In this document: positions 13,101-21,958 of the stretch, one piece after another
Layout of the letters: every line of letters starts with the position of its first letter
How positions within the stretch are numbered: position 1 is the first letter of the stretch
Source of the DNA: Serinus canaria
Lineage: Eukaryota > Chordata > Aves > Passeriformes > Fringillidae
NCBI RefSeq assembly: GCF_022539315.1
Contig: NC_066316.1
Location: 11,835,108-11,899,107 of the forward strand
DNA: 64,000 nucleotides
Direction of reading: 5' to 3'
Notes under the pieces: generated by a model
Seen by the model: only the letters and a program-made list of their open reading frames with translations
Told to the model about the DNA's origin: nothing
Databases searched by the model: none
Made by a program: the position numbers and the translations under genes

Positions 13101-16100
13101 CACCTACATGTGTTTACAAGTCTGTGTAAAGAGTGCAAGTGTGATGGTGGAGACTGTAGTGATGACAGAAGTATCTGACAGAATCCATCACCCATTTTTG
13201 ATCCAAAATGCTAAGTTTTCACTAGAACAGTTGATCAGCAGGCAACATTTTCACACACTTGTGCAGTTTTATGCAGACACAGTGCCTGGTGGCTTCTAAG
13301 CAGAAATGGGGTCCAGTCCTCCCAGAACTGGTGGCAAAATGTTATTTTCCAAAGAGCCCAGTGAAATCATGCTTAGTTCTGGATATGCAAAGGAACACTG
13401 ATATGACTCTGCTTCATATTTTCAAAGGTATTTGGCTTCTGGGCTGCTTGGGCCTAATCAGCACCCAAATCCCAGAATCCACCCCTTAAATTCAGCAACA
13501 GGACTTTTCAAAAACAAAGTAAGAGTTGCTATTGAAGGAGGAGATAGTCCTGACCCTGTGGTAAGCTCTCAGTGTCTACTCCCCTCACGTGGGCTTTGAA
13601 AACCTTCCATGCCACACTCTCACACATGGAACTGAAGTCCACAGCACTCACTTCCCCTTAGTACAGCCCCACTTTTGGAAGCCTTTTGGAAGCCTGGCTA
13701 GCAAGAAGGCATGGAGAACATAACACAGCCCTTTGCACAGCCTGGGTAAGTGTAATTTTGCAAAGAAATGCCAAGAAACCTGTGAAGAGCTCTCACAGCC
13801 CCGGTGTGGATGTTCAAGGCTGGGCTGGAGCACCATGCCGTGGTGGGGCTGCTTCTGGAGCAAGTCTGGTCACAACTGTACCTCCCTGGGCAACAGAACC
13901 AAACTGAGCATATTTATCCATGCCTTTAATAGTTACCAGATGTATTTTCTACCAAACATTAAGTATAGATGCTCATAATTTTTTATGAGAACCTATTATT
14001 TAGATGAACCCTTCCTGTCAGCTTCTTTTTAACATAATTAAAATTTTCATTTCTTTCATACAGTCATGTCTCTTGTAGTGAAATTGGTGTGAAACTGAGA
14101 TCCTCTCTCCAGATTAAAGAGAAAAAGTGCATGCATGTGTTTGGTTTGAAGACTGAAAGTATTACCATACACTTCAGCAGGGATTAGTCACACGTACAGT
14201 AGCTACACCCTCTTTCATTTCAAAGCAGTTTTCATGACAGCTGGCACAAGCTGCCTGTGCACTGAAGGCTGCTCAGGCTGTTTAGAAGTTATTAATAGTT
14301 TGCATAGTGCTTGATCACACAATGTGCAATATTCCTTTGGTGGGAGCTGTGCTTGGCTCGGAGCAGCAGGTGGTGGTGGGAGCCCTGGTGTGCCCTGGCT
14401 TGTGGTGCACCTTCACAGGACAGGGTCATTCCTTGTGGCCATTTGGCTCACAAAATACTTCCAGGTAGTCCTGGGAGTAAAAAAGGATCATCACCCCCAG
14501 AATTGAATTTCTAAGGATCACAGCAGCAGCTGGTGTTCACATGAGAACTCTGGGAAGGAATTAAGACAGGGATGTTGAGCCCCTTTCTTGCTGCCCGTTC
14601 ATGTTTGATTTCCCCTTTTTGAGACTTTTGCAGCCCTCAAATCCCTAGATAAAATAAGTTACTATGGTGGATCATGCTCAATCACCTCTCCAAAAACTGT
14701 CTGCAGCAGCAAAGAGGTGCTGTTGGGATAATGGAAAGCTTAAATCTGTTACAGCAACAGTGCTGTCTAAGTTTTGGAGGATCCCACATCAAGCACAGTT
14801 CTCCCAGTCTAAGAAACACAATTGAAACATAAGACAGTTTTGATTTTTTTTTTCTCATTCCAATAAGGATTACATGCCAAATATTGATCTGTAGTTTGAA
14901 TAATGTGGTGCTGGCTTAAAGAAAGGTAAGCTGCATTCTTAAGAGAAGTCTAGTACTGTATGTTGACTCCCCCCATGTTTTTCTGTGACTGGAAAATAAT
15001 ATCCTTGAAGTGTGGATAGGGCAGAGGCCAGATGTTAAAACCCTCAACTTGACATCGGCCATTAGGAACTTCAGCAAGATTTTGGCTTTCTTTGACATAA
15101 AGATCACCCTCTGCCCAAAAGAATGGCATTGATATGACTCTGTCCTTACACTTGATCATCATTCTTTGGAGGAGCTGTCACTTGAAATCCTACTTTTTCA
15201 AAAAATGTGGCAGCATCAGGAATGGTCTTTGGGCCAGCCTCATCTCACAACATACTATCAGCTGCTCACAACTCACTTAATGGCACTTTTTGGTGAGCAT
15301 GATTGGCTTGAGATAGGACTTATTACAGAACACAGGTCAAGACTATTTATTCTGCTGATCATGTTTCTCAGCACACTAGATCCTGCTGCCAGCAGATCCA
15401 GACGAGGCACATAAAATAACAACTTAAATAACAACTTGTACCAAGGTAGTAATTTTTGTTTATTTTTGTCAGAGCACTCTGCCAATTTCAATTTTGTTCT
15501 CTAAGCTGCCCTTTCTGCAGTTTATTTTCCTAGTTTACTTGAGCAAAATAATATTAAACAGTAAGGAAAGTTTACAAAGAGAGGGAATGAATTAACTGTA
15601 TTATGACACCCACGGTCACAACAGGAAGCAAGGACCCACACATCCCTTGGGAAATAATGTTTTAACTTGTTGCTCTGAGTGCACCAAAGGGTGAGAAACA
15701 GAGGGCAAAATTATGATAAAGAGTCAGTATCAGAGGATGGCTCTTCCTTCCCTTGGGAGTTTCATCTTACCTGCTCCCAATACAGGGAACCAGCAGGACA
15801 CTTGCCAATGCCCTTCCCTGGAGAAACACCTTATTCCTTGGGACCCTGCTTTTATCTGGGACACTGGCTGTAAAAATAAGGCAAGAATTAATGAATTGTA
15901 ATAATCAGAAATATTTAACTGTCCCTACAAATCACTCTTGCCTGGGTGTATATTTAGGTCCAGGCAGTGCTTCCAAAACTTTAGAAAAAGTTTATTTTTC
16001 TATTATTTTTATTTTTATTTTCTCATGCTGAGAAATGATTGGCTACAAACATTTCTCTCAGTTCATTTTCAAAGAACCACCGATTGTTGTAGCTTTCGGT

Positions 16101-19100
16101 ACCCCCAAGTGCCTGATGCAGTAAAAAATGAGGGACTTTTTCTCTGTTATTGCTCCTTGGAAGCCTGTATTCCCTTTCAGCCAGAGAACTGTTGATATAT
16201 TGATCAATACTCTGGACCCTTCACTCATCCTTATGCGAGTAGAACACAGGACAGCAAAATGTAATGCCTTGTTATTGCTACTGTGACCTTCATAGTGAAT
16301 ATTTGACCTCACAGAAAATCAGTTTTCTGACTCAGTTGACAGGCAAGATAAAAAATATTGATAATAGTAGAGGATGTTCAGAATCTCATAGGAAATGTCC
16401 CTCGCTTTCTGGTGCTGGACCTTCATTAGTTTTCCTTTCTTGCAGACCCTTTAAACTCAATTTTCGGAAGATGTAGTGAGTGCAGAAAGTCAAAAGGTAA
16501 AATTAGGTTACAAAGAAGAATTCTCCCTTTTAGGCTGCTACCAGTTGTTAAAAATTTCAACTTTACTTGCCTGGAGAGTTCTTCTCTCAACTGTACTCAG
16601 ACTCAGGGTGGAAGATAAGCTGGGGTCCTGTCTTAGAAATTACACACCTAAACTGCAGTCTGGCTTGTAGCTGAATGTAGGCAGAGCTGAAATGGGTTGG
16701 GTTTACAACAAAATGTCAAGTGTTTTATTTCATAACTCAGATTAGGTCTGCATCCAAAACTGTGGATGCAAGTTCATGGGACAACCAAATTCTAAGGCAG
16801 CCAAAGAGCTGTTGTAAAAACTGAAGGTTCATTTCCTGTTTATGTTTGATATTTCTTGATATTTATGATCTTGTTGGAGCTGATCATTTTTATATCATCA
16901 GCCAAAATATTTGTTTCTTCTGTAGGTCTATGCATGGAGAAGAGCACAGAGATAATACTCTACAAAATAAAGCCAAACACAAAACTATCAAAAATGCTAG
17001 TGTTTACTTGTGCTACTAAAAAATCTTAAAATGTTTTTAAAATGCTTTCTGATAGAAACAAATGCAACTACTGTTTCCATTAAAAAGTTCGGTTGGTTTG
17101 GTTTGGTTTGGTTTGGTTTGGTTTGGTTTGGTTTGGTTTGGTTTGGTTTGGTTTGGTTTGGTTTGGTTTGGTTTGGTTTGGTTTGGTTTGGTTTGGTTTG
17201 GTTTGGTTTTGCTTCACTTCACTTGATTTATAATCCACTTATTGTAAAAAACAGTTTTTAAGCAAAATGGTCTCCTATGCCTTTTGTTTCTGTTGGCATT
17301 TGTCATCTAGAGATTTTCTGGAATCCTGCATGAATTTATTTGTGCTATTTACTTGTGTTACTGGCTGATCACTAATATAATATGAGGTACTAAAAATGAA
17401 CAGCACAAAAGGGAGTTGTGTGCCCTGGCAGAGTTACAAGATGGTGGGGGTCAAAACCTTCAGGAAGAAGGGAATTTGAAAATTCCTAGCTGACTTGACT
17501 CATTCCTCAAAGCTCAGTCCCACACTGGTGTTCATTGTCATGCATTCCCCCCGTGCTTGTCAGTGACAGCTTAGGTGAGAAATTCATTTCAGATGAGGGA
17601 GGCTTCTTACAGAGGGCGTTATCCAGGTGGATAACTGCATCCTGAGCATTAGGCAAACATTAGGTTTTCCTTTCCCATGAAGTTTATGATGTTTCCAAGT
17701 CATTTACATGCTCTTGTAGTATTTTATAAATAGGGACCAACCGCACTATTAATCTCAGGCTCCAGGGTAATCTATATAATCAGCTAACCAGAAAAACTGT
17801 GCTGTTAATGGGAACTGGAGGATTTTGCATTTGTTTTTTGCTTCATACTGTGTTTCTTAGCTTCCAACTCTACTCTTTTTACAATTTCAGGACTGAATTA
17901 CATCCAATATGTAGCATATCTCAGGTGAAGCAAGACTTTGAGGAGAAGCCCGGCAAAAAACTACAGAGAAGGTCTGCAGCTGAAGATTATATTTCCAACT
18001 ATGGCATAGGATTTGACCCAGCAGAGAATGAATTTGACTATGGTTTATGCAATGAAGTAGTTAATGTAGCCTGCTCTCCTAAACCCGATGCTTTCAACCC
18101 ATGTGAAGATATCATGGGATACAACATTTTGAGAGTTCTGATATGGTTCATCAACATTTTAGCTATTACTGGGAACACTGTTGTCCTCATTATTTTAATA
18201 AGCAGTCAATACAAACTCACTGTTCCTCGCTTTCTGATGTGCAATCTTGCCTTTGCGGACCTCTGCATCGGGATCTACCTGCTTTTCATCGCCTCTGTAG
18301 ACATCCAGACCAAAAGCCAGTACTACAACTATGCCATAGACTGGCAGACTGGGGCAGGATGCAACGCTGCAGGATTCTTCACGGTGTTTGCCAGCGAGCT
18401 GTCGGTGTACACGCTGACGGTGATCACCCTGGAGCGCTGGCACACCATCACCTACGCCATGCAGCTGCACCGCAAGCTGCGCCTGCGCCACGCCGTGACC
18501 GTCATGGTTTTTGGCTGGCTGTTTGCCTTCACAGTCGCTCTCCTTCCCATATTTGGGGTCAGCAGCTACATGAAGGTCAGCATCTGCCTGCCCATGGATA
18601 TAGAGACGCCATTTGCCCAGGCTTACGTTATGTTCCTCTTGGTGCTGAACGTGCTGGCGTTCGTTGTCATTTGCGTCTGCTACACCTGCATCTACTTCAC
18701 CGTGCGCAACCCCAACGTCGTCTCCTCCAACAGCGACACCAAGATCGCCAAGCGCATGGCCATACTGATCTTCACCGACTTCCTCTGCATGGCCCCCATC
18801 TCCTTCTTTGCCATATCCGCCTCGCTCAAGGTTCCTCTCATCACAGTGACCAACTCCAAGATCCTGCTGGTTTTGTTTTACCCCATCAACTCCTGCGCTA
18901 ACCCCTTCCTCTACGCCATTTTCACCAAGACTTTCCGCAGGGATTTCTTCATTCTCTTGAGCAAGTTTGGTTGCTGTGAAATGCAGGCCCAGATTTACAG
19001 AACAGAGATCTCCTCATCTGCTCATACTTTCCACACAAGAAACGGCCACTGCCCTCCTGCATCAAAAAATGGTGATGGCACTATTTATTCCTTGGTTCCC

Positions 19101-19118
19101 CTGAATCACTTGAAGTGA
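1083..19118 (+). CDS. FSHR: FSHR, follicle-stimulating hormone receptor: spliced coding region, exons 5-10 (5' end outside window)
   Basis: Joining 1083-1154, 3345-3422, 6834-6902, 7012-7086, 11865-12050 and 17891-19118 gives one open frame of 568 residues ending in TGA. Known role: a glycoprotein-hormone GPCR in the plasma membrane of granulosa and Sertoli cells that binds FSH through a leucine-rich-repeat ectodomain and signals mainly through Gs and cAMP. Visible layout, numbered from the first whole codon: repeats 1-98, the last repeat and the cysteine pair SHCC in exon 9, hinge 160-237, 7TM 238-504, tail 505-568. Against the human protein (695 aa) about 127 residues are missing at the N terminus, which matches loss of exons 1-4 upstream. 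FSHR is chosen over LHCGR and TSHR because of the exon 7 and 8 sequences ([13 protein letters not shown]), the hinge motif EFDYGLC, and the tail beginning [10 protein letters not shown]. No frameshift or premature stop is present, so the gene looks intact. Confidence 0.97.
1155..3344 (+). other. FSHR: FSHR intron 5
   Basis: 2190 bp from GTAAGT to an acceptor TTTTATTTTTCAG. AT-rich in its first half, with a small GC-richer stretch at about 2460-2600 and 2930-3020. I see no mobile element that I can name and no convincing exon. The open frames on both strands here have no recognisable domain. Confidence 0.85.
3345..3422 (+). CDS. FSHR: FSHR exon 6 (leucine-rich repeat)
   Basis: A 78-bp exon, AG at 3343-3344 and donor GTGAGT at 3423. 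It reads [20 protein letters not shown] then SESVI, with the last CT completed by G from exon 7. Human FSHR has [20 protein letters not shown] in the same place. The differences seen are H to R and V to M. It encodes one repeat of the ectodomain. Phase 2 at both ends. Confidence 0.96.
3423..6833 (+). other. FSHR: FSHR intron 6
   Basis: 3411 bp, GTGAGT to TTCTCTGTTGCAG. It contains a CR1 LINE 3' fragment at about 4436-4640, described separately. The stretch 5530-6130 is AT-rich with several TAATTA-like cores and no repeat signature, and could hold conserved non-coding sequence. The part at 6160-6400 is GC-richer but shows no coding signal I trust. Confidence 0.85.
4436..4640 (+). mobile_element. 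CR1 LINE, 5'-truncated 3' end
   Basis: Typical chicken-repeat-1 tail on the + strand. Recognisable pieces in order: aggaagaaattctttac, caggttgctcagagaag, tgtggatgcc, aggccaggctggatgg, gggggttggaactgggtgat, ctttaaagtcccttccagcc, ending near tgattctgtgatt, a worn form of the CR1 terminal 8-bp repeat. A short internal deletion follows ttctttac. Only the 3' UTR is left, so it is a dead copy. Divergence looks moderate. It lies in FSHR intron 6 in the sense direction. Confidence 0.9.
6834..6902 (+). CDS. FSHR: FSHR exon 7 (leucine-rich repeat, N-glycosylation sequon)
   Basis: A 69-bp exon between AG at 6832-6833 and donor GTAACT at 6903. It reads [20 protein letters not shown] then DE, with the last CT completed by A from exon 8. 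Human FSHR has [20 protein letters not shown], and the human exon is also 69 bp. The sequon NGT, which is glycosylated in the human receptor, is kept. The donor departs from consensus at position +5 (GTAACT), so it is the weakest donor of the five. Phase 2 at both ends. Confidence 0.96.
6903..7011 (+). other. FSHR: FSHR intron 7 (109 bp)
   Basis: Very short intron, GTAACT to GTTTTTCAG. It contains a run of 13 T at 6959-6971 followed at once by AG (6972-6973), and a second AG at 6978-6979. Both lie upstream of the real acceptor at 7010-7011. Use of either would disrupt the frame or add stops, so the annotated acceptor is set by the reading frame and by the match to human exon 8. Confidence 0.92.
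7012..7086 (+). CDS. FSHR: FSHR exon 8 (leucine-rich repeat, N-glycosylation sequon)
   Basis: A 75-bp exon, AG at 7010-7011 and donor GTAAGT at 7087. It reads [20 protein letters not shown] then GPVV, and the last TT is completed by G from exon 9. Human FSHR has [20 protein letters not shown] here. The NLS sequon is conserved. It encodes one repeat of the hormone-binding domain. Phase 2 at both ends. Confidence 0.96.
7087..11864 (+). other. FSHR: FSHR intron 8
   Basis: 4778 bp, GTAAGT to an acceptor ending TTTTCTTAAAG. It contains a 20-bp tandem duplication at 10303-10340. No named mobile element was recognised. Open frames at 9597-10004 (+), 10062-10430 (-) and 11202-11720 (-) have no known domain, no splice context and no codon pattern that suggests a gene. 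Confidence 0.83.
10303..10340 (+). repeat. 20-bp tandem duplication, two copies
   Basis: The 18-base word gttgttgaaggtggcaca occurs at 10303-10320 and again at 10323-10340, separated by GA, giving a period of 20. The two copies are identical, which suggests a recent duplication. Confidence 0.9.
11865..12050 (+). CDS. FSHR: FSHR exon 9 (last repeats and start of hinge)
   Basis: A 186-bp exon (the human one is also 186 bp) between AAAG at 11861-11864 and donor GTAAGT at 12051. It begins [20 protein letters not shown], continues [18 protein letters not shown] and ends with the family signature [15 protein letters not shown]; the final AA is completed by G of exon 10 to give K. The cysteine pair in SHCC joins the C-terminal cap of the repeat domain to the hinge. 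The sequence EANFTYP creates an N-F-T sequon at 11998-12006, where human FSHR has EASLTYP. Phase 2 at both ends. Confidence 0.97.
17091..17210 (+). repeat. (GGTTT)n pentanucleotide microsatellite, 23 perfect copies
   Basis: From 17095 to 17209 the unit GGTTT repeats 23 times without error, preceded by GGTT and followed by one extra T. The G-rich strand is the FSHR sense strand, 681 bp upstream of exon 10. It has no stop in the frame that reads FGLVW, which explains the open frame over it; that frame is not a gene. Confidence 0.98.
17725..17890 (+). promoter_or_regulatory. Candidate intronic TATA box and in-frame leader before exon 10
   Basis: TATAAATA at 17725-17732 is followed 76 bp downstream by ATGG (ATG at 17808-17810). 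That frame stays open through the end of intron 9 and enters exon 10 in the FSHR frame. The 28 intronic codons begin [20 protein letters not shown], a hydrophobic stretch. What is seen is the motif and the open frame; promoter use is inference. A pyrimidine-rich acceptor tract makes F, L, S and C codons by itself, so chance is a real alternative. Confidence 0.2.
17891..19118 (+). CDS. FSHR: FSHR exon 10 (hinge, seven transmembrane helices, cytoplasmic tail)
   Basis: AG at 17889-17890, then 1228 bp to TGA. Numbered on the 568-residue partial protein: hinge 160-237 with the sulfation-type motif EFDYGLC (Y210) and the pre-TM segment [10 protein letters not shown] (228-237). TM1 is about 238-262, TM2 273-295, TM3 320-343 ending in ERW (341-343, the glycoprotein-hormone-receptor form of DRY). 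TM4 is about 361-383, TM5 404-429, TM6 449-470 ([13 protein letters not shown]), TM7 483-504 with NPFLY (497-501, the NPxxY motif). C317 and C392 should form the ECL1-ECL2 disulfide. CC at 521-522 is a likely palmitoylation site, followed by a serine- and threonine-rich tail ending NHLK. The real exon starts at 17891; the open frame extends further upstream only because intron 9 happens to lack stops there. Confidence 0.98.
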
Positions 19119-19365
19119 AATGCTTGCATAAATTTGTGTCTGAGGCAGTGTGCTAATCACTTGCAAGTATGTGAATTTGAATAATGACTTCAGCATAACT
19201 TGCAAACTTGTTTTTTATGAAAAGAAAATTCTTTCCAATTCCCTATTTTAGTTCAATGAACAAGCACCAGAGATGACATATCATCTTCATCAGTTCTTGA
19301 AGAACAAAGTGGTGAAGTGTTCATGTAGAACTGTCTCAAGAAATAAATGAGATCATAAACTGGTA
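19119..19365 (+). other. FSHR: FSHR 3' UTR, proximal form (end inferred)
   Basis: AT-rich sequence after the TGA. The first AATAAA is at 19342-19347 (context caagaaataaatgaga), so cleavage is expected about 10-30 bp later; the end given is an estimate. Further AATAAA hexamers at 21743, 21882 and 21953 could serve a longer UTR. Confidence 0.55.
19342..19347 (+). promoter_or_regulatory. FSHR: Candidate polyadenylation signal AATAAA (proximal)
   Basis: Perfect hexamer 224 bp after the stop codon, the first on the sense strand in the 3' UTR. No strong GT-rich element is obvious just after it, which weakens the call. Confidence 0.5.
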
Positions 19366-21742
19366 TCTCCCACCATGCAGGCAAAGATTCCCTTCACTCT
19401 GGGGAGATGTTAGTTGCTTATTGAGAATTAAGTAGTGGTTACATACAGTTTCAAAAAATATGTAGAATTAATTTTTTTTCCTGTGAATTGTGTTATAGCA
19501 ATACAGATAATTAGCTTTTTTCATTAATCACATCTCCTGGGGTTACAGGAGACAGAAGGCCAATGTAAGCCCTCCCCCAGCACAGGCTTGCTAGGAATGA
19601 GAATATCTCGTGATGTTTCCATTTCTGTTGAGCACAGCAGGGAGGCAGGAGGCATCTCCAGCTGTGCTGGATCTTTGCAGTTCCACACTGTGTGGACCTG
19701 CCTTACCCTGCACAGAAGTGTCACTTTGGGTGGTATTTGTGTGTGTTTAGATTGGCAGGCTCAGAGAAACCTGAGTTTGTACTAAAGCGTTAGTTTGGTT
19801 TAGGGTTTGTTTTCAAGGTAAAAAAGGGCAGGAATGAGGGCAAGAGAAACCCCTCATAATGAAAAAGGCGTTCTTCAAAGTTGTTTTCACAAAGTTGAAT
19901 TCACTTGTGTGTCTGGGAGCCTGGGATATGCCAGCACGGGCCAATGGGCTGCTCCTCCAAGACCTGTGAGTCAGGTTTGCATACAACAGCATTTGTGTAT
20001 TGTACTGCCCGGGCTGCACAAGGAACAATGGCACTAGATGTGGCTTTTAAATCCCTGCACAAAAGTACATGTGAAATCCTAATTTTTTCCTAACCTTTTA
20101 GGGTTTCTCCTTCTCCTCTAAAAAAAAAGCCTTTGTGCGCACATTATTACATGCTGGTCCAGAGTGCAAGACCTGAAAGAAATCACAAGCTGCATATGTT
20201 GAAATAACAAACAAAAAAAAAAGAGTTAAAAAATAGAAAGGAAAAAAATTTAATCAAGATTTTCTGATTTTACAGGGGTTTTTACTAACATCTTAATGAA
20301 TGTACAGACTTTTTACATGATTTGAATATCTAATTTTTGCATGGTTCATCATTCCAAATTGCAACAAAGATTCATGGATGGGTAGGGTTTTCTCATGCTG
20401 ATTATGTGTCTGTGTGTGGCTATGTGGGGATAAAGAAAACACCAGGAGAGTGGTCTGGGTTTCATTCCCATCTCAAAAACAACTCACAGTTCTGCCCCAT
20501 GAAATTATAAAAGCTTGGAATCTCCATGGTTAAATGTGATGTGCTTTAAATGTTTCCTACCTACAGCTCATAAAATTTCAGTAGCAAATCTTGATGCTTC
20601 TATCCATAATTTCCCCTGTCATCAGTTTCACATTTCAGCATCAGAATCTTATGTGAATAACAACAGGAGGTGATTATTCATTCAGTCCTAGCCAGGGAAG
20701 GAACTATCAGCTCCCTAGTGCATAAAACAGGAGAGATCAAAGACAGTGTGTTTTGGCGGGGGAAATTTCATTACTCAACACAAGTAACACTCCCTCCAAG
20801 ATCCAGGAAAAGGAAGAATGAAAGAGAAAAGTGGAAAAGACACTTCATCTCTGGGAAGATCATCTGACTACTCAGAGGAATCATTTTTTTTCACAAATGC
20901 TTTGTGTCATATACTGTGTGCTGGATTGCAGCCATTAAAACCCATCCCGATGGAAGTGACTGAATGATGATGTTCCAAAATGACAAATCATCTCATTATG
21001 TTTTTTAAAGGGTCCTGAATCTCTTATTTCCTAAAAATGAGGGATGTTCTTTGGCAAATACTACCCCACTTTTGATGATAAATATGCAAAATTCTTGCAG
21101 CATGTCATGTCACCCTTTTTTTGGCTGAGCTCTGTCCCTTTACCAGGAATGAGACCTGGCAGCTCAGCCAAACACAAGCACAGTAGTCCAGAAGTCAGTC
21201 TAGGAAATCCTCTCACAGATACATCAGGATCATGAGCTTGATACACACCATCTACTTCATGCAAACCCATTGCCCAGACATTTGCAGAATCAGAACACAG
21301 TTAAATATGGTTTTTTTGAATTAACATCCCTGAAAAGAGACCTTGCAGGGCTGTGTCTTGTACCCAGGTCCTGGGATTGAGCCACATAGCCCATGGGCAT
21401 TCTTCTAGAGGACACATGAGTTGACACTTGAGGAGCAGGTAAAGCCTGCAAAATGGGACACCATGCCTCATGTAGAACATATCATCCTGCTCAGGATGCT
21501 GAACATGCTGCTCAGGAGCTCTGGTGGCAGCTCCAAAGCTGAGAGACTGACTGTGCAGTTACCAAGACAAAATTCTCCCTCTTCTAGTCCTAAGTTCTCC
21601 TTGGCTTTAGCTATTCTTATGATTTTAATTTTAAAAATATTTCAGATTGTGAGGGACATTGTGGGACCTGTGTCTTTACCTGTGTGAGATAGTGGTCTTT
21701 TTGTATAATTTTTTTTTTATTTGAAGAAAGCAGTATACAAAA

Positions 21743-21958
21743 AATAAACCTCAGGATACATTTTGTCCATGCTTGTAATGTACAAAAAAGCCTGCTGGTG
21801 TGGGTTTCCTCAGCTCTTGAACAACATGTTTATGTTGCAATCTCTAAACTATTTTACATTTCCTTTTCTGAAATCAATTTTAATAAAGCCAATATCAAAA
21901 CAGAGTGCCTTGAGAACAAGTGTGTGGCCAGAGATATGTTGACAAAGTATGCAATAAA
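21743..21958 (+). promoter_or_regulatory. Cluster of three AATAAA hexamers, possible distal FSHR polyadenylation region
   Basis: AATAAA at 21743-21748, 21882-21887 and 21953-21958 on the + strand. Three hexamers within about 220 bp of AT-rich DNA are not rare by chance, but they lie 2.6-2.8 kb past the FSHR stop, a plausible distance for a long 3' UTR form. Confidence 0.2.

Larger units (their letters stand above)
12051..17890 (+). other. FSHR: FSHR intron 9
   Basis: 5840 bp, GTAAGT to acceptor TTTTTACAATTTCAG. It carries the (GGTTT)23 microsatellite at 17091-17210, a direct 12-bp repeat aaataacaactt near 15415-15438, and, close to its end, a TATA-like box with an in-frame ATG (see the entry at 17725). 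I recognise no LINE or LTR in it and no extra exon. Confidence 0.85.

Noticed and set aside
17091..17210. Telomere-like repeat
   Set aside because: The unit is GGTTT, not the vertebrate TTAGGG.
17010..17261. An FGLVW-repeat protein
   Set aside because: It is the (GGTTT)23 microsatellite read in one frame inside intron 9.
17799..17807. GTG at 17799 as the start of the exon 10 open frame
   Set aside because: It is not an ATG and is intronic. The FSHR frame enters at 17891 through a splice acceptor, and the first ATG in this stretch is at 17808.
18143..18901. A 252-residue open frame in the +2 frame of FSHR exon 10
   Set aside because: It is a shadow of the GC-rich coding patch; its residues (many H, R, L) are what that patch gives when read out of frame.
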